Positions 32,558-41,484 of a DNA stretch of 64,000 nucleotides are shown here, piece by piece (positions within the stretch are counted from its first letter, which is position 1; every line of letters starts with the position of its first letter). The notes under the pieces were generated by a model that worked only from the letters and a program-made list of their open reading frames with translations, ran no database searches and was not told where the DNA came from. The DNA is taken from the NCBI RefSeq assembly GCF_023150065.1, contig NZ_JAKLLN010000014.1, forward strand, positions 80,591 to 144,590, written 5' to 3'. A program made the translations under genes and the position numbers. This DNA comes from Zoogloea sp. Its GTDB lineage: Bacteria > Pseudomonadota > Gammaproteobacteria > Burkholderiales > Rhodocyclaceae.

Positions 32558-33396
32558 CTGGCGCCAAAGCAACGCCCCTCCGCTCCGAGGCCGAGTTGGC
32601 CATGGCTCGGCGTGCCGGCAAACTGGCCGCCGATATCCTGTCCATGCTTGCCGAGCACGTTAAGCCAGGCGTAACGACCAATGAGCTGGACAAGCTATGC
32701 CATGACTACATCGTCAATGTGCAACGCGCAATTCCGGCCAATATCGGCTACCACGGCTATCCCAAGACGATTTGCGCGTCGGTCAATCATGTCGTTTGCC
32801 ATGGAATACCGTCCGACCGGAAGCTGAAGAACGGCGACATCGTCAACATCGACGTCGCCATCATCAAGGACGGCTGGTTTGGCGACACCAGCCGCATGTA
32901 CTTCGTTGGAGAACCGGGCATTCTGGCGAAACGGCTGGTTCGTACAACCTATGAGGCAATGCGGGCAGGCATCGAGCAAGTGCGCCCGGGCGCCACGCTG
33001 GGCGATGTCGGTCATGCGATCCAGACTGTTGCCCATCGCGAAGGGTTCAGCGTTGTTCGCGAGTACGGTGGCCATGGAATAGGAACGGTATATCACGATG
33101 AACTTCATGTTCTGCACTTCGGAAAGCCTGGCGCCGGTTTGATGCTCGAGGCAGGCATGGTGTTCACCATCGAACCGATGCTCAACGCCGGAAAGGCCGG
33201 CATCAAGCACCTGCCTGATGGCTGGACTGTGGTCACCAGGGATCGGTCGCTCTCGGCCCAGTGGGAGCATATGGTGGCGGTAACCAGGAACGGCTTCGAA
33301 GTGCTTACACCCTGGCCGGATGGCTACGGGGATTACGCCGCGATCATGTCGTTTCCCGAGGAACGAAGTGCTGCACGGGAGCAGAAGACGGACTGA
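32554..33396 (+). CDS. map: Type I methionine aminopeptidase
   Basis: A 280-residue cytosolic enzyme that removes N-terminal Met. Active-site His (HGYPKTICASVN and VCHGIPSD), metal ligands Asp and Asp (NIDVAIIKDGWFGDTSRMY), His (EYGGHGIGTVYHDELH), Glu (FTIEPMLNAG) and Glu (QWEHMVAVT) are all present, so it should be active. It is slightly longer than housekeeping MAP because of a C-terminal tail (PDGYGDYAAIMSFPEERSAAREQKTD). It is co-translated with a ParD-like protein and not next to rpsB, so it is probably a second, accessory copy. Confidence 0.93.
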   Translation: MTGAKATPLRSEAELAMARRAGKLAADILSMLAEHVKPGVTTNELDKLCHDYIVNVQRAIPANIGYHGYPKTICASVNHVVCHGIPSDRKLKNGDIVNIDVAIIKDGWFGDTSRMYFVGEPGILAKRLVRTTYEAMRAGIEQVRPGATLGDVGHAIQTVAHREGFSVVREYGGHGIGTVYHDELHVLHFGKPGAGLMLEAGMVFTIEPMLNAGKAGIKHLPDGWTVVTRDRSLSAQWEHMVAVTRNGFEVLTPWPDGYGDYAAIMSFPEERSAAREQKTD

Positions 33397-33582
33397 GCAA
33401 GATGCCAGGCAGTCCGTGCCCGCAGGGTCACAACGCCAGGTGTGCTGCGATGTGGCGCTGGTCGTTCCGTGTCGGGCCGCAGACGGTAGGGAAGCTGCCG
33501 TTCAGTGGCGGAATGGCTGGCAAAGTGCTGGATACATTCAATTCACATTACTAACCATCACGGCTGGTCGAGCATGAACGCA

Positions 33583-36500
33583 TTACCGCACCTCTGGCTT
33601 GCCTTGAAAGACGTCAGCAAGTTCATCATTGGCAACAGCGAAATCGGAAAGCAATGATGTCGCACACCCAATGTCTATGTTAGACAACCGTAGCAAATCA
33701 TCCAGCTGCTTGGCGATTTCGTATATCGCCATCAAGCCAAGATTGCCAGCGGTGCCTTTTACGGCATGCAAAATCAGAAGAGCGTTTTTCCAATCCCTGT
33801 GCGCTATAAAATTCCTGAGCGACTTTACGGACTCGGCATTCCTGCCGATTTGAGTCTGCAGTAGGTTCAGGTACTTTTCCTCTCGATTACGCAACATTGA
33901 AAGACCACGCTTCAAATCTACGCCTCGTGTTGCAGCCAAGCGAGTCAAGGTAACCTCGTTCATCGTCGGCGAAGGTGAAACAGGTTCTGGATGTGAAATC
34001 GATGCAACCCCTGTTGCATCGCGTCGGCGAAGCCAGTTCAAGAGTGTTGCATACAACGAGTCGGGGTTGATGGGCTTGGCAATGAAGTCATTCATGCCGG
34101 CAGCCAAACATTCAGCGCGATCCTCCTCGAAGGCATTAGCCGTCATAGCAAGGATTGGCTTTGATGCCCACTCGGGCAAAGCACGAATGGCGCGCGTTGC
34201 CTCCACGCCGCCCATTTCGGGCATCTGCATATCCATCAGGATCAAATCATAATTTCCACTCTTGGCCTTCTCGATAGCAACCCTGCCATTTTCCGCAACA
34301 TCGACCCATAAGCCCACGCCATTGAGCAGTTCGAGTGCGACCTCGACATTGACCTGGTTGTCTTCGGCGAGCAGTAACCGCGCGCCTTGGTGTAGGGCTT
34401 GCAAGTCTTCTTCAGCAGAAGCCGGAGGTCTCTCCTTAGTCGGCATCGTCCCGTGGCCACGTTGAAGCCACGCCGTAAACCAAAAGCAACTCCCTTGGCC
34501 TTCGATGCTCTCGCAACCGACTTCACCTTCCATCAAATTCGCTAAACGTTTCGTGATGGCGAGTCCAAGGCCTGTGCCGCCGTACTTTCGTGACGTGCTG
34601 TTGTCAGCTTGCTCGAATTCGTGGAACAGCTTGGCTTTCACGTCCAAGGACATACCAATGCCCGTATCCTTAACCGAAAAACGTACCTTGAAGCGTTCAC
34701 CATGTTCTTCCAAAAGCTCAGCACTCAAGGTGATCCCGCCCTTCTCGGTGAACTTGATGGCATTGCCAGCAAAGTTGAGAAGGCCTTGCCGTAAGCGTAA
34801 CAAGTCACCGCGCAACCATTGCGGTACATGGTCTGGATCAATAGAGACTGTAAGCCCTTTTGATTGGGCTGATGCGTTAATTAGCGATGCAATATGGTCG
34901 AGCACTTGATCAAGCGTGAAATTCTGCTCCTCCAATGACATCTTCCCTGCCTCGATTTTCGAGAGGTCGAGGATGTCATTGATGAGTGCAAGGAGGTGTT
35001 TCCCTGCTGCGTCGATCTTGGTCAATCGGTCGATTTGCTGCGGAGTAGGATTGCCTCGACGTAGCAGGTGACTAAGGCCTGTTATGGCATTCAACGGTGT
35101 CCGGATTTCGTGACTCATGTTGGCAAGAAAGGCGCTCTTTGCCACGTTTGCTGCTTCCGCCTGCCGTTTTGCTTCGGTCAAGGCTGAAGTGCGTTCTTCA
35201 ACCAATTGCTCCAGATGCTCACGGTACTTGCTTAGTTCGTCGGCCTGAAGCTTCTTCTCAGTAATATCGGTTGAAAAGGCAATACGCCGCGCCGGAACAC
35301 CCTCCACTGCGGGCTGTCGATAAACGAAGACCTCGACTGGAATAACGCGACCATCACTGCTACGGTGAAAGGTTTCACGCGAAACGAAGCCATGATCGTC
35401 AATAGCTTCAGTATCACTGCGCAGCATCTCCTTCGTGTAAAACGGATTGACATCCCATGTATGGAGATCGGTGATCTCCTCTGCCGAATAACCCAAGCGT
35501 TTCTGCATGGTGCTATTGGAATAGATAAATCGACCGGTTTGCTCGTCCACCCAGGCAACGCCGATTCCGACTGCATCCAAGGCGAGGTCGTTGTCGTGAA
35601 GACGCTGGTTCGCTTTTTCAAAAGCTATCGCCTGCTTCTTTCGTTCAGAGATATCCTCGGCAAAGAGGACGGCGCCACCGATTCTTTCATCTGGCCGGTA
35701 CCAAGGTAGCATTTCCCATCTTAACCAGCAGTTGTCACCAATCGAGTCTTCTTCCGAACTACTTCCCCTCCCCTCAAGCGCAAGAGCAAGTGCTGTTTTC
35801 CACCATTCAGGTATCTCCGAGAGTGCCCCCATTGTTAATTCTGGATCACTAGGCTCCATATCCATAGCGGACAATTCATCCATCCAGCGCCGGCTTGCAG
35901 CCATGTATTGGCCCTCCCGGTCGAACATAGCCAGTGCGACGGGTGCGTTGGCGACGAGTTGCCGAAGCTGGCTCTCGCTTTCTCCGCGCTGTCGCAGGCG
36001 GAGGGAAAAGTACCAGGCGGACATCAAACCCAAAACTGCGACCAATATTGCGACGGCCGGCGCGGGTAAATAGCCGAGTGCCTCCTTCATCACCAAAGGC
36101 TTTGGAATGCCCATATTGACTCCAAAACCGGTACTCGGGTCGCGATCGTAGGCAGAGATCGTGGTCTGGCCGTCGAGATTGATGTTTTCAAACACGCCCA
36201 AGTCCGAGTGATGGATTTGTGACTGCAGCCGATCAGACACCTTTTTGCCAACAAACTTATCGTGTTCGCGTGTCCGTGCAATGATTGAGGCATTGGCATC
36301 GAAGACGTTGGCTACCCAATCTACCGGCAGGCGCTGATTACTGAGAATATCGCGCAATTGATCGACGCTAAGCACGCTGGTCAGGACATAAATGACCTTG
36401 CCGTCACGCTTTATCGGTGTATCGATAAAAATCTCGTAACGGCCAGAGATGGTGCCGATACTAAGATTGGATATTCGAGGCTCCCCGATTCTGAAGACTT

Positions 36501-36951
36501 CGTTGAGGCGACTCAGGTTCTTGGTAACCGGTAACGCTGTACCGAAATCAACGAGGGTATTGAACAACTGCTGTCCGGATTCATCGCTGAGGGCAATGTG
36601 ATGTACAAGGCCGGAAGCCGTCTGTGCTTGCAACGCCATTTCATGGGCGCGGCGGAAGTTTTTTTCTTCGAGGTCACGGCCAAGAGCCCCACCAAGCCCG
36701 AGCGTGAAACGCATCACGTTCCCGAGCTCCTGATTGACTGTACGAGATATCGCCCTTGTCGTGAGCAACAAGTTTTGTCCGACGCGCTCTTGAACCCGCT
36801 CAAACTGTATTGCAGCAACGATGAAAGTTATCACCATGACACAGGCAACAGAAACAACCCCAAGCCAAACCACCACTTTCGGCTTGATTCGTGGTGAATT
36901 GTGACTCTGAGAGTGCCGCATCAGGCCCGGCAGAAATTGTTGTTTGGTCAT
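33583..36951 (-). CDS. Hybrid sensor histidine kinase with Cache, PAS, receiver and HPt domains
   Basis: A 1122-residue multidomain kinase: TM1 (about 26-48), periplasmic Cache-type sensor ([26 protein letters not shown]), TM2 (about 298-320), and two PAS domains (the second [16 protein letters not shown]). Then come HisKA ([16 protein letters not shown]), HATPase ([28 protein letters not shown]), a receiver ([25 protein letters not shown]) and a C-terminal HPt with phospho-His in [12 protein letters not shown]. It therefore carries a full phosphorelay except the output regulator, which is not nearby. Base composition is visibly less GC-rich than flanking genes and an IS remnant lies upstream, suggesting acquisition. 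No strong ribosome site precedes 36951; ATG at 36921 is an alternative. Confidence 0.92.
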   Translation of the reverse strand: MTKQQFLPGLMRHSQSHNSPRIKPKVVVWLGVVSVACVMVITFIVAAIQFERVQERVGQNLLLTTRAISRTVNQELGNVMRFTLGLGGALGRDLEEKNFRRAHEMALQAQTASGLVHHIALSDESGQQLFNTLVDFGTALPVTKNLSRLNEVFRIGEPRISNLSIGTISGRYEIFIDTPIKRDGKVIYVLTSVLSVDQLRDILSNQRLPVDWVANVFDANASIIARTREHDKFVGKKVSDRLQSQIHHSDLGVFENINLDGQTTISAYDRDPSTGFGVNMGIPKPLVMKEALGYLPAPAVAILVAVLGLMSAWYFSLRLRQRGESESQLRQLVANAPVALAMFDREGQYMAASRRWMDELSAMDMEPSDPELTMGALSEIPEWWKTALALALEGRGSSSEEDSIGDNCWLRWEMLPWYRPDERIGGAVLFAEDISERKKQAIAFEKANQRLHDNDLALDAVGIGVAWVDEQTGRFIYSNSTMQKRLGYSAEEITDLHTWDVNPFYTKEMLRSDTEAIDDHGFVSRETFHRSSDGRVIPVEVFVYRQPAVEGVPARRIAFSTDITEKKLQADELSKYREHLEQLVEERTSALTEAKRQAEAANVAKSAFLANMSHEIRTPLNAITGLSHLLRRGNPTPQQIDRLTKIDAAGKHLLALINDILDLSKIEAGKMSLEEQNFTLDQVLDHIASLINASAQSKGLTVSIDPDHVPQWLRGDLLRLRQGLLNFAGNAIKFTEKGGITLSAELLEEHGERFKVRFSVKDTGIGMSLDVKAKLFHEFEQADNSTSRKYGGTGLGLAITKRLANLMEGEVGCESIEGQGSCFWFTAWLQRGHGTMPTKERPPASAEEDLQALHQGARLLLAEDNQVNVEVALELLNGVGLWVDVAENGRVAIEKAKSGNYDLILMDMQMPEMGGVEATRAIRALPEWASKPILAMTANAFEEDRAECLAAGMNDFIAKPINPDSLYATLLNWLRRRDATGVASISHPEPVSPSPTMNEVTLTRLAATRGVDLKRGLSMLRNREEKYLNLLQTQIGRNAESVKSLRNFIAHRDWKNALLILHAVKGTAGNLGLMAIYEIAKQLDDLLRLSNIDIGCATSLLSDFAVANDELADVFQGKPEVR

Positions 36952-37133
36952 GTAGAAGTCACAAGGCGAATCTTATCGTCGCTGCTGGCAGATCAATCAT
37001 ATGTCAGATTGAGGCAGCAATGGAGTCCTGTCTGCCCTTGCAATGCTACACCGACCATTTTCTCTAGTAACCCAGCACAAGCTGTGCAGACTGGTTGAAA
37101 TGTTTAGCAGCCATTAATACGACGGCTGAACAT

Positions 37134-37387
37134 TTACAGCGCAACAAAGACGCGCTCGAAGGTGTCGGGCGAGGCGATACGTAGTCCAGGCTCAGAAGGC
37201 GACGCAGCGACGGCAGTTTGATGCGCGCCCACTGGCTGATGTCCTGGAAGTCGTCCGCGCCGCTGAGGACCGCGCAGACCGCAACGGTCAGTATCTCGCT
37301 CAGGCGGTGGCGCGTTTGCCGAGCGTTACGCCAGTCCTCAAGTCCCTCGAAAACCTCGACCATGTCCATCAGCTCGCCCGTTTCCAT
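37134..37387 (-). pseudogene. ISAs1-family transposase, N-terminal remnant
   Basis: METGELMDMVEVFEGLEDWRNARQ, then RHRLSEILTVAVCAVLSGADDFQDISQWA, is the DDE_Tnp_1-associated N-terminus of ISAs1-type transposases. After LLSLDY the frame shifts by one base: the expected GIASPDTFERVFVAL continues in another frame and hits a TAA at 37136-37134. The catalytic DDE domain is absent. Only about the first quarter of the protein remains, so it is inactive. Confidence 0.82.
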
Positions 37388-37511
37388 CGTCCGCCCAACA
37401 AGGCAGGAAACTGCACAAAACGGAGGACTGTGGACAGTGTCACGGCAAGTGGCCGACGGTGAACGCTATTTCTGCTGCGGCGATGTCAGGTGAGTAGCTG
37501 CGAGAGCCCTG
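37134..37511 (-). mobile_element. Remnant of an ISAs1-family insertion sequence
   Basis: The transposase fragment plus its upstream end. On the minus strand, CAGGGCTCTCGCAGCTACTC (37511-37492) has the CAGGG start expected of an ISAs1-family terminal repeat and lies 105 bases before the transposase ATG. The other end is missing, so no target-site duplication can be defined. Confidence 0.6.
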
Positions 37512-37598
37512 ACGGGGAAACACGACCATGGCAATTATCCGAAATCATCTCCAAAACGATAATTTATTGAGATTGCGATAAAAGCCAATAAACAAGGC

Positions 37599-38375
37599 TC
37601 ACCCTCCGCGCAGCCCCCCGGGCGTCACGCCAAACAGCCCCCGAAATGCGGCGATGAAGGCCGAGGGTGATTCGTAGCCATGGGCCATGGCGACCTCGGT
37701 GACGCCCACGCCGGCCTGCAGGGCGTCGAGGGACAGGACGAGGCGCAGGCGTTGCCGCCACAGGCCAAAGCCGAGCCCGGTCTCCTTGACGAAGAGGCGG
37801 GCCAGGGTGCGGTCGGATGCGCCGACGTGGTGGGCCCAGTCGCCCAGGTTGCGGGGGTCGGCGGGGTTTTCCTGGAGGGCGTTGCAGATGGCCACGAGGC
37901 GGCGGTCCTTGGGCAGGGGGAGGCGGAAGCCGCCCCGGCGCAGGACGGCCAGTTCGTCCAGCAGAACGGCCACCAGGCGGCCGGCGGGGCCTTGCGGGTC
38001 GTACTCCACGGGCAGTCCGCTGATCCGCTGGACCAGCTCGCCGGCCAGGGGGCTCATCTCCATCACGCAGCATTCGCCGGGCAGGTCGCCGGCCACTTCG
38101 GGGGCCACGTAGAGGCTGCGCATCTCGGCGCGGCCGCGGTTGACCACCTGATGGAGCACGCCGGGGGGGATCCACACCGCAAAGTGGGGCGGCGCCACGT
38201 AATCGCCCGCGGCGGTGCGCACCCCCAACACGCCGCTGCTGGCGTAGGAGAACTGGCACCAGGGGTGGGTGTGCTCCTCGGTCCAGGACCCGGGCGCCAG
38301 GGCTTCGTGCCGGCTGAAGACGGGGCGCGGCAGGTGGGTCATGGCCGGCACGGGGCGTTGATTGGGCTGCATCAT
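37599..38375 (-). CDS. AraC family transcriptional regulator with cupin sensor
   Basis: A 258-residue regulator. An N-terminal cupin (LAPGSWTEEHTHPWCQFSYASSGVLGV, then FAVWIPPGVLHQVVNRG) precedes a C-terminal AraC-type double HTH: HTH1 NLGDWAHHVGASDRTLARLFVKETG, HTH2 GVTEVAMAHGYESPSAFIAAFRGLFGVTP. It is divergent from an SBF-like transporter gene 104 bases away and probably controls it; the ligand is unknown. A second Met immediately follows the first, so the start could be either. The palindrome at 38411-38424 lies between the two genes. Confidence 0.9.
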   Translation of the reverse strand: MMQPNQRPVPAMTHLPRPVFSRHEALAPGSWTEEHTHPWCQFSYASSGVLGVRTAAGDYVAPPHFAVWIPPGVLHQVVNRGRAEMRSLYVAPEVAGDLPGECCVMEMSPLAGELVQRISGLPVEYDPQGPAGRLVAVLLDELAVLRRGGFRLPLPKDRRLVAICNALQENPADPRNLGDWAHHVGASDRTLARLFVKETGLGFGLWRQRLRLVLSLDALQAGVGVTEVAMAHGYESPSAFIAAFRGLFGVTPGGLRGG

Positions 38376-38410
38376 GGTCTGCTTTGTCTGTTTGGCGGTA
38401 TAAGGTGGCG

Positions 38411-38424
38411 ATCTGTCGATAGAT
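38411..38424. promoter_or_regulatory. Imperfect palindrome in the AraC/SBF divergent region
   Basis: ATCTGTCGATAGAT pairs at 12 of 14 positions with its reverse complement. It lies between the divergent AraC regulator and the transporter gene and is an operator candidate. Confidence 0.35.
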
Positions 38425-38479
38425 GGACAAGGCGGCAGCCCCTAAAGTTGCCGCTATCGCCCACAGCCCGAAATTCATC

Positions 38480-39517
38480 ATGGCCCACACATCGCCCTCC
38501 CCTTCCGCCTTTCGGCGCGGCCTTGGCTGGCTGCACAAGGAGTGGTTTCTCGTGGGCATGCTGGCGGCGGTGGGGCTGGCCACCCTGCAGCCCGATGTGG
38601 GGCGCAGCGGCGGCCTGCTGCACGCCGAGCTCGTCACCAAGATCGGGATCGCCATCGTGTTCTTTCTGCACGGGCTGGGCCTGTCGTTTGCCAGCCTGCG
38701 CCAGGGGGTACTGAGCTGGCGGGTGCACCTGGTGGTGCAGGCCATGACCTTTGCGGTCTTCCCCCTCACCTGGCTGGCCGCCGATGCGCTGGTGGGGCGC
38801 TGGCTGCCCGCCGATCTGGCCCTGGGCTTCTGCTACCTGTGCGCCCTGCCCTCCACCATCTCGTCGTCGGTGGCGCTCACCGGCCTTGCCCGGGGCAATG
38901 TGCCGGCGGCCATCTTCAACGCCACCCTGTCCAGCGTGCTGGGCATTGTCATCACGCCGCTGCTGGTGGGCCTGCTGGCCCGGGTGGATGGGCAGAGCCT
39001 GCCCTTCATGGACACGGTAATCGGCATTGCCCAGCTGCTGCTCCTGCCCTTGGTGCTGGGCCAGCTGGCGCGGCCCCTGCTCCACGCCTGGCACCACCGC
39101 CACAAGCGCCTCACCACCCTGCTCGACCGCTGGGTGATCCTGCTGCTGGTGTATTCGGCCTTCTGCGATTCGGTGGCCGGCGGCCTGTGGCGCGACAACG
39201 GCGTGGGCACGCTGCTGCAGGCGGCCGTGGGGGCCGGCCTGCTGCTGGTGCTGGTGCTGGCCCTGTCCACCTGGCTGGCGCGCCGGCTGGGCTTCAGCAC
39301 CGAGGACGAGATCACCGCGGTGTTCTGCGGCTCCAAGAAGACCCTGGCCTCGGGCGTGCCCATGGCCAAGCTGCTGTTCGGCGCCAGCCCGGCCATCGGG
39401 CTGATCATGCTGCCCATCATGTTCTATCACCAGATCCAGCTGTTCGTGTGCGCGCTGCTGGCAAACCGCTACGCCGGGCGAAAGGCGGTGAAGCCGGGGC
39501 CCGGAACGGGCCTCTGA
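38480..39517 (+). CDS. SBF-like (bile acid:sodium symporter-like) transporter, YfeH type
   Basis: A 345-residue membrane protein with about ten helices, matching the SBF_like group rather than classic bile-acid carriers. Landmarks are WFLVGMLAAVGLATLQPDVG, IVFFLHGLGLSFASLRQG, LCALPSTISSSVALTGLARGNVPAAIFN (the conserved discontinuous helix region) and FCGSKKTLASGVPMAKLLFG. Substrates of this group are poorly known. The ATG at 38480 is preferred; an upstream in-frame start at 38423 overlaps the operator candidate. Likely regulated by the divergent AraC gene. Confidence 0.88.
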   Translation: MAHTSPSPSAFRRGLGWLHKEWFLVGMLAAVGLATLQPDVGRSGGLLHAELVTKIGIAIVFFLHGLGLSFASLRQGVLSWRVHLVVQAMTFAVFPLTWLAADALVGRWLPADLALGFCYLCALPSTISSSVALTGLARGNVPAAIFNATLSSVLGIVITPLLVGLLARVDGQSLPFMDTVIGIAQLLLLPLVLGQLARPLLHAWHHRHKRLTTLLDRWVILLLVYSAFCDSVAGGLWRDNGVGTLLQAAVGAGLLLVLVLALSTWLARRLGFSTEDEITAVFCGSKKTLASGVPMAKLLFGASPAIGLIMLPIMFYHQIQLFVCALLANRYAGRKAVKPGPGTGL

Positions 39518-39538
39518 CTAACACCACAAAAATTCTTC

Positions 39539-39569
39539 TTGCATGAGCACTGACCGGAGGCAATACAAT
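39539..39569 (+). promoter_or_regulatory. Candidate promoter of the CsgG-type lipoprotein operon
   Basis: TTGCAT (39539-39544) and TACAAT (39564-39569) with a 19-base spacer, 43 bases before the first ATG. Both boxes match sigma-70 consensus at four or five positions; the spacer is longer than optimal. Confidence 0.35.
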
Positions 39570-39611
39570 CGCGGGCTCAACCTATCTGCATAAGCCAAGA
39601 TCAATAAGCCC

Positions 39612-40286
39612 ATGTTCAAGAAACTCACCACCACTTGTATCGCCCTTAGCAGCGTAATCCTGATGGCCGGTTGTGCAACCGAGCAGTCGCGCACCCTCGA
39701 AGTTGCCAAGGTGGCCTCGGCCGGCACGCCCTACAACGGCACACGCAGCCCCATTTCCGTGGGCAAGTTCGACAACCGCTCCAACTTCATGCGCGGCATC
39801 TTCACCGATGGCGTCGACCGTCTCGGCAGCCAGGCCAAGACCATCCTGATCACGCACCTCCAGCAGACCGGCCGCTTCAACGTCCTGGATCGGGCAAACA
39901 TGGACGAGATCAAGCAGGAAGCGGGTTACTCCAAGGCCACCCAGAACATCAAGGGCGCGAGCTACGTGATCACCGGTGACCTCACCGAGTTCGGTCGCAA
40001 GGAAACCGGTGACAAGCAGCTGTTTGGCCTGCTGGGGCGTGGCAAATCACAGGTGGCGTATGCCAAGGTGGCTCTCAACGTCGTCAATGTCCAGACCTCC
40101 GAAGTCGTGTTCTCGAGTCAGGGGGCCGGCGAATACAGCCTCGACAGCCGGGAGATCATCGGCTTTGGTGGCACCTCGGGTTATGACTCCACGCTCAACG
40201 GCAAGGTGCTTGATCTGGCCATGCGTGAAGCCATCAACAACCTGGTGAGCGGCATTGAGTCGGGCGCCTGGAAACCCGGCCAGTAA
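39612..40286 (+). CDS. CsgG/HfaB family lipoprotein
   Basis: A 224-residue predicted outer-membrane lipoprotein: signal MFKKLTTTCIALSSVILMAGC (lipobox LMAGC, Cys21), followed by a CsgG-type domain (SVGKFDNRSNF, QAKTILITHLQQTGRFNVLDRANMDEIKQEAGYS, GASYVITGDLTEFG). CsgG forms the curli secretion pore, but shorter relatives such as this one occur with DUF4810 and DUF799 lipoproteins in a conserved three-gene set, and no curli genes are seen here. It is first in that operon; the next ATG is 21 bases after its stop. Confidence 0.9.
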   Translation: MFKKLTTTCIALSSVILMAGCATEQSRTLEVAKVASAGTPYNGTRSPISVGKFDNRSNFMRGIFTDGVDRLGSQAKTILITHLQQTGRFNVLDRANMDEIKQEAGYSKATQNIKGASYVITGDLTEFGRKETGDKQLFGLLGRGKSQVAYAKVALNVVNVQTSEVVFSSQGAGEYSLDSREIIGFGGTSGYDSTLNGKVLDLAMREAINNLVSGIESGAWKPGQ

Positions 40287-40307
40287 GGTTTCAAGGACAC
40301 ACCCGCC

Positions 40308-40667
40308 ATGCCAGCCCACCGTTTTGCCCGACTGCCGGCCCACGCCGCCCTCATCGGCGGCCTGCTCCTCACAGGCTGCGTCACCCGACCCCAGCCGCTG
40401 TACCACTGGGGCGACTATCAACCCCACGTTTACGGCCACTTCACCAAGGACAAATCCCCCCAGGAGCAGATCGCCGGCCTTGAAGCGGGGCTCGAAGCCG
40501 CGCGCGCCAAGGGCAAACCCGTTCCGCCCGGCTATCTGGCCCATCTGGGCATCCTGCACGGGCAAAGCGAGCGCCCCGACCAGATGCGCAAGTACTTCGA
40601 GGCCGAGAAGAATCAATACCCCGAAAGCGCAACCTACATCGACTTCCTGCTGCGGAAATTCCGGTAA
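40308..40667 (+). CDS. DUF4810 domain lipoprotein
   Basis: A 119-residue lipoprotein: signal with lipobox LLTGC (Cys24), then the DUF4810 pattern QPLYHWGDYQPHVYGHFTKDKSPQEQIAGLEAGLE and HLGILHGQSERPDQMRKYFEAEKNQYPESATYIDFLL. The repeated amphipathic helices resemble a small TPR-like unit. It is the middle gene of the CsgG/DUF4810/DUF799 trio; the DUF799 gene starts 21 bases downstream. Function is unknown, presumably partnering both neighbours at the outer membrane. Confidence 0.88.
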   Translation: MPAHRFARLPAHAALIGGLLLTGCVTRPQPLYHWGDYQPHVYGHFTKDKSPQEQIAGLEAGLEAARAKGKPVPPGYLAHLGILHGQSERPDQMRKYFEAEKNQYPESATYIDFLLRKFR

Positions 40668-40688
40668 CCCTTTTTTCAAGGTCCAGAG

Positions 40689-41381
40689 ATGCAACTCAAG
40701 CTATTCAAGCTGCGCTTTGCGCGAGCGGCCGTCAGCGCCGCCGTGCTCGCAGCCACGGTCACGGGCTGCGCCGTCAACAGGCAGCCCCACGACTACACGG
40801 CCTTCAAGCAGAGCCGCCCGGCCTCGATCCTGGTGATCCCGCCCCTCAACAACTCACCCGACGTGGCGGCCACCTACAGCATGCTGTCCCAGGTCACCCT
40901 GCCGCTGGCCGAAGCGGGCTACTACGTGTTTCCGGTGAGCCTGGTGGACGAGACCTTCCGCCAGAACGGCCTGGTCAACCCGGCCGAGATGAACGAGGTC
41001 AAGCTGCAGAAGCTGCGTGAGATCTTTGGTGCCGACGCCGCGCTCTACATCAGCATCAAGCATTACGGCACAACCTACGTCGTGCTCTCCAGCGAGAGCC
41101 GCGTCACCGCCGACGCCACTCTGGTGGATCTGCGTACCGAACAGGTGCTTTGGAAGGGCTCCGCCACGGCGTCGAGTGCGGAAGGCCGCAATTCCGGCGG
41201 AGGCCTGGTCGGCTTGCTGGTGCAAGCAGTCGTCAGCCAGATCGTGGAAAGCTCGACCAACCGTTCCCACCCCATTGCCGGGGTTGCCAGCTATAGGCTG
41301 CTCGCCGCGGGCATGCCCAACGGCATTCTCTATGGTCCGCGTTCGCCAAAGTACAAGACGGACGGCAACACCCAGCCCTGA
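40689..41381 (+). CDS. DUF799 (GNA1162 family) lipoprotein
   Basis: A 230-residue lipoprotein: AAVSAAVLAATVTGC lipobox (Cys27), then the GNA1162 signature PASILVIPPLNNSPDVAATYSMLSQVTLPLAEAGYYVFPVSLVDETFRQNGL. A second part, VVLSSESRVTADATLVDLRTEQVLWKGSATAS, resembles CsgG/TolB-N-like folds. The Neisseria homologue is a surface-associated antigen. It completes a trio with CsgG-like and DUF4810 lipoproteins, widely co-conserved and likely forming one outer-membrane assembly of unknown purpose. Confidence 0.9.
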   Translation: MQLKLFKLRFARAAVSAAVLAATVTGCAVNRQPHDYTAFKQSRPASILVIPPLNNSPDVAATYSMLSQVTLPLAEAGYYVFPVSLVDETFRQNGLVNPAEMNEVKLQKLREIFGADAALYISIKHYGTTYVVLSSESRVTADATLVDLRTEQVLWKGSATASSAEGRNSGGGLVGLLVQAVVSQIVESSTNRSHPIAGVASYRLLAAGMPNGILYGPRSPKYKTDGNTQP

Positions 41382-41484
41382 GTGAACGCACCGAAAAGGC
41401 CCAGGCGGGGGCTGTCCACTCAATCAAGACAAACCCTGCCCGCTCAGAAAGTTGCGTCGACTGACCGGCCGGGAGCGCCCCGGC

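Noticed and set aside
39612..40286. Curli secretion channel CsgG
   Set aside because: The protein is CsgG-like but no csgA, csgB, csgE or csgF neighbours exist and its partners are DUF4810/DUF799, so it was named only by family.
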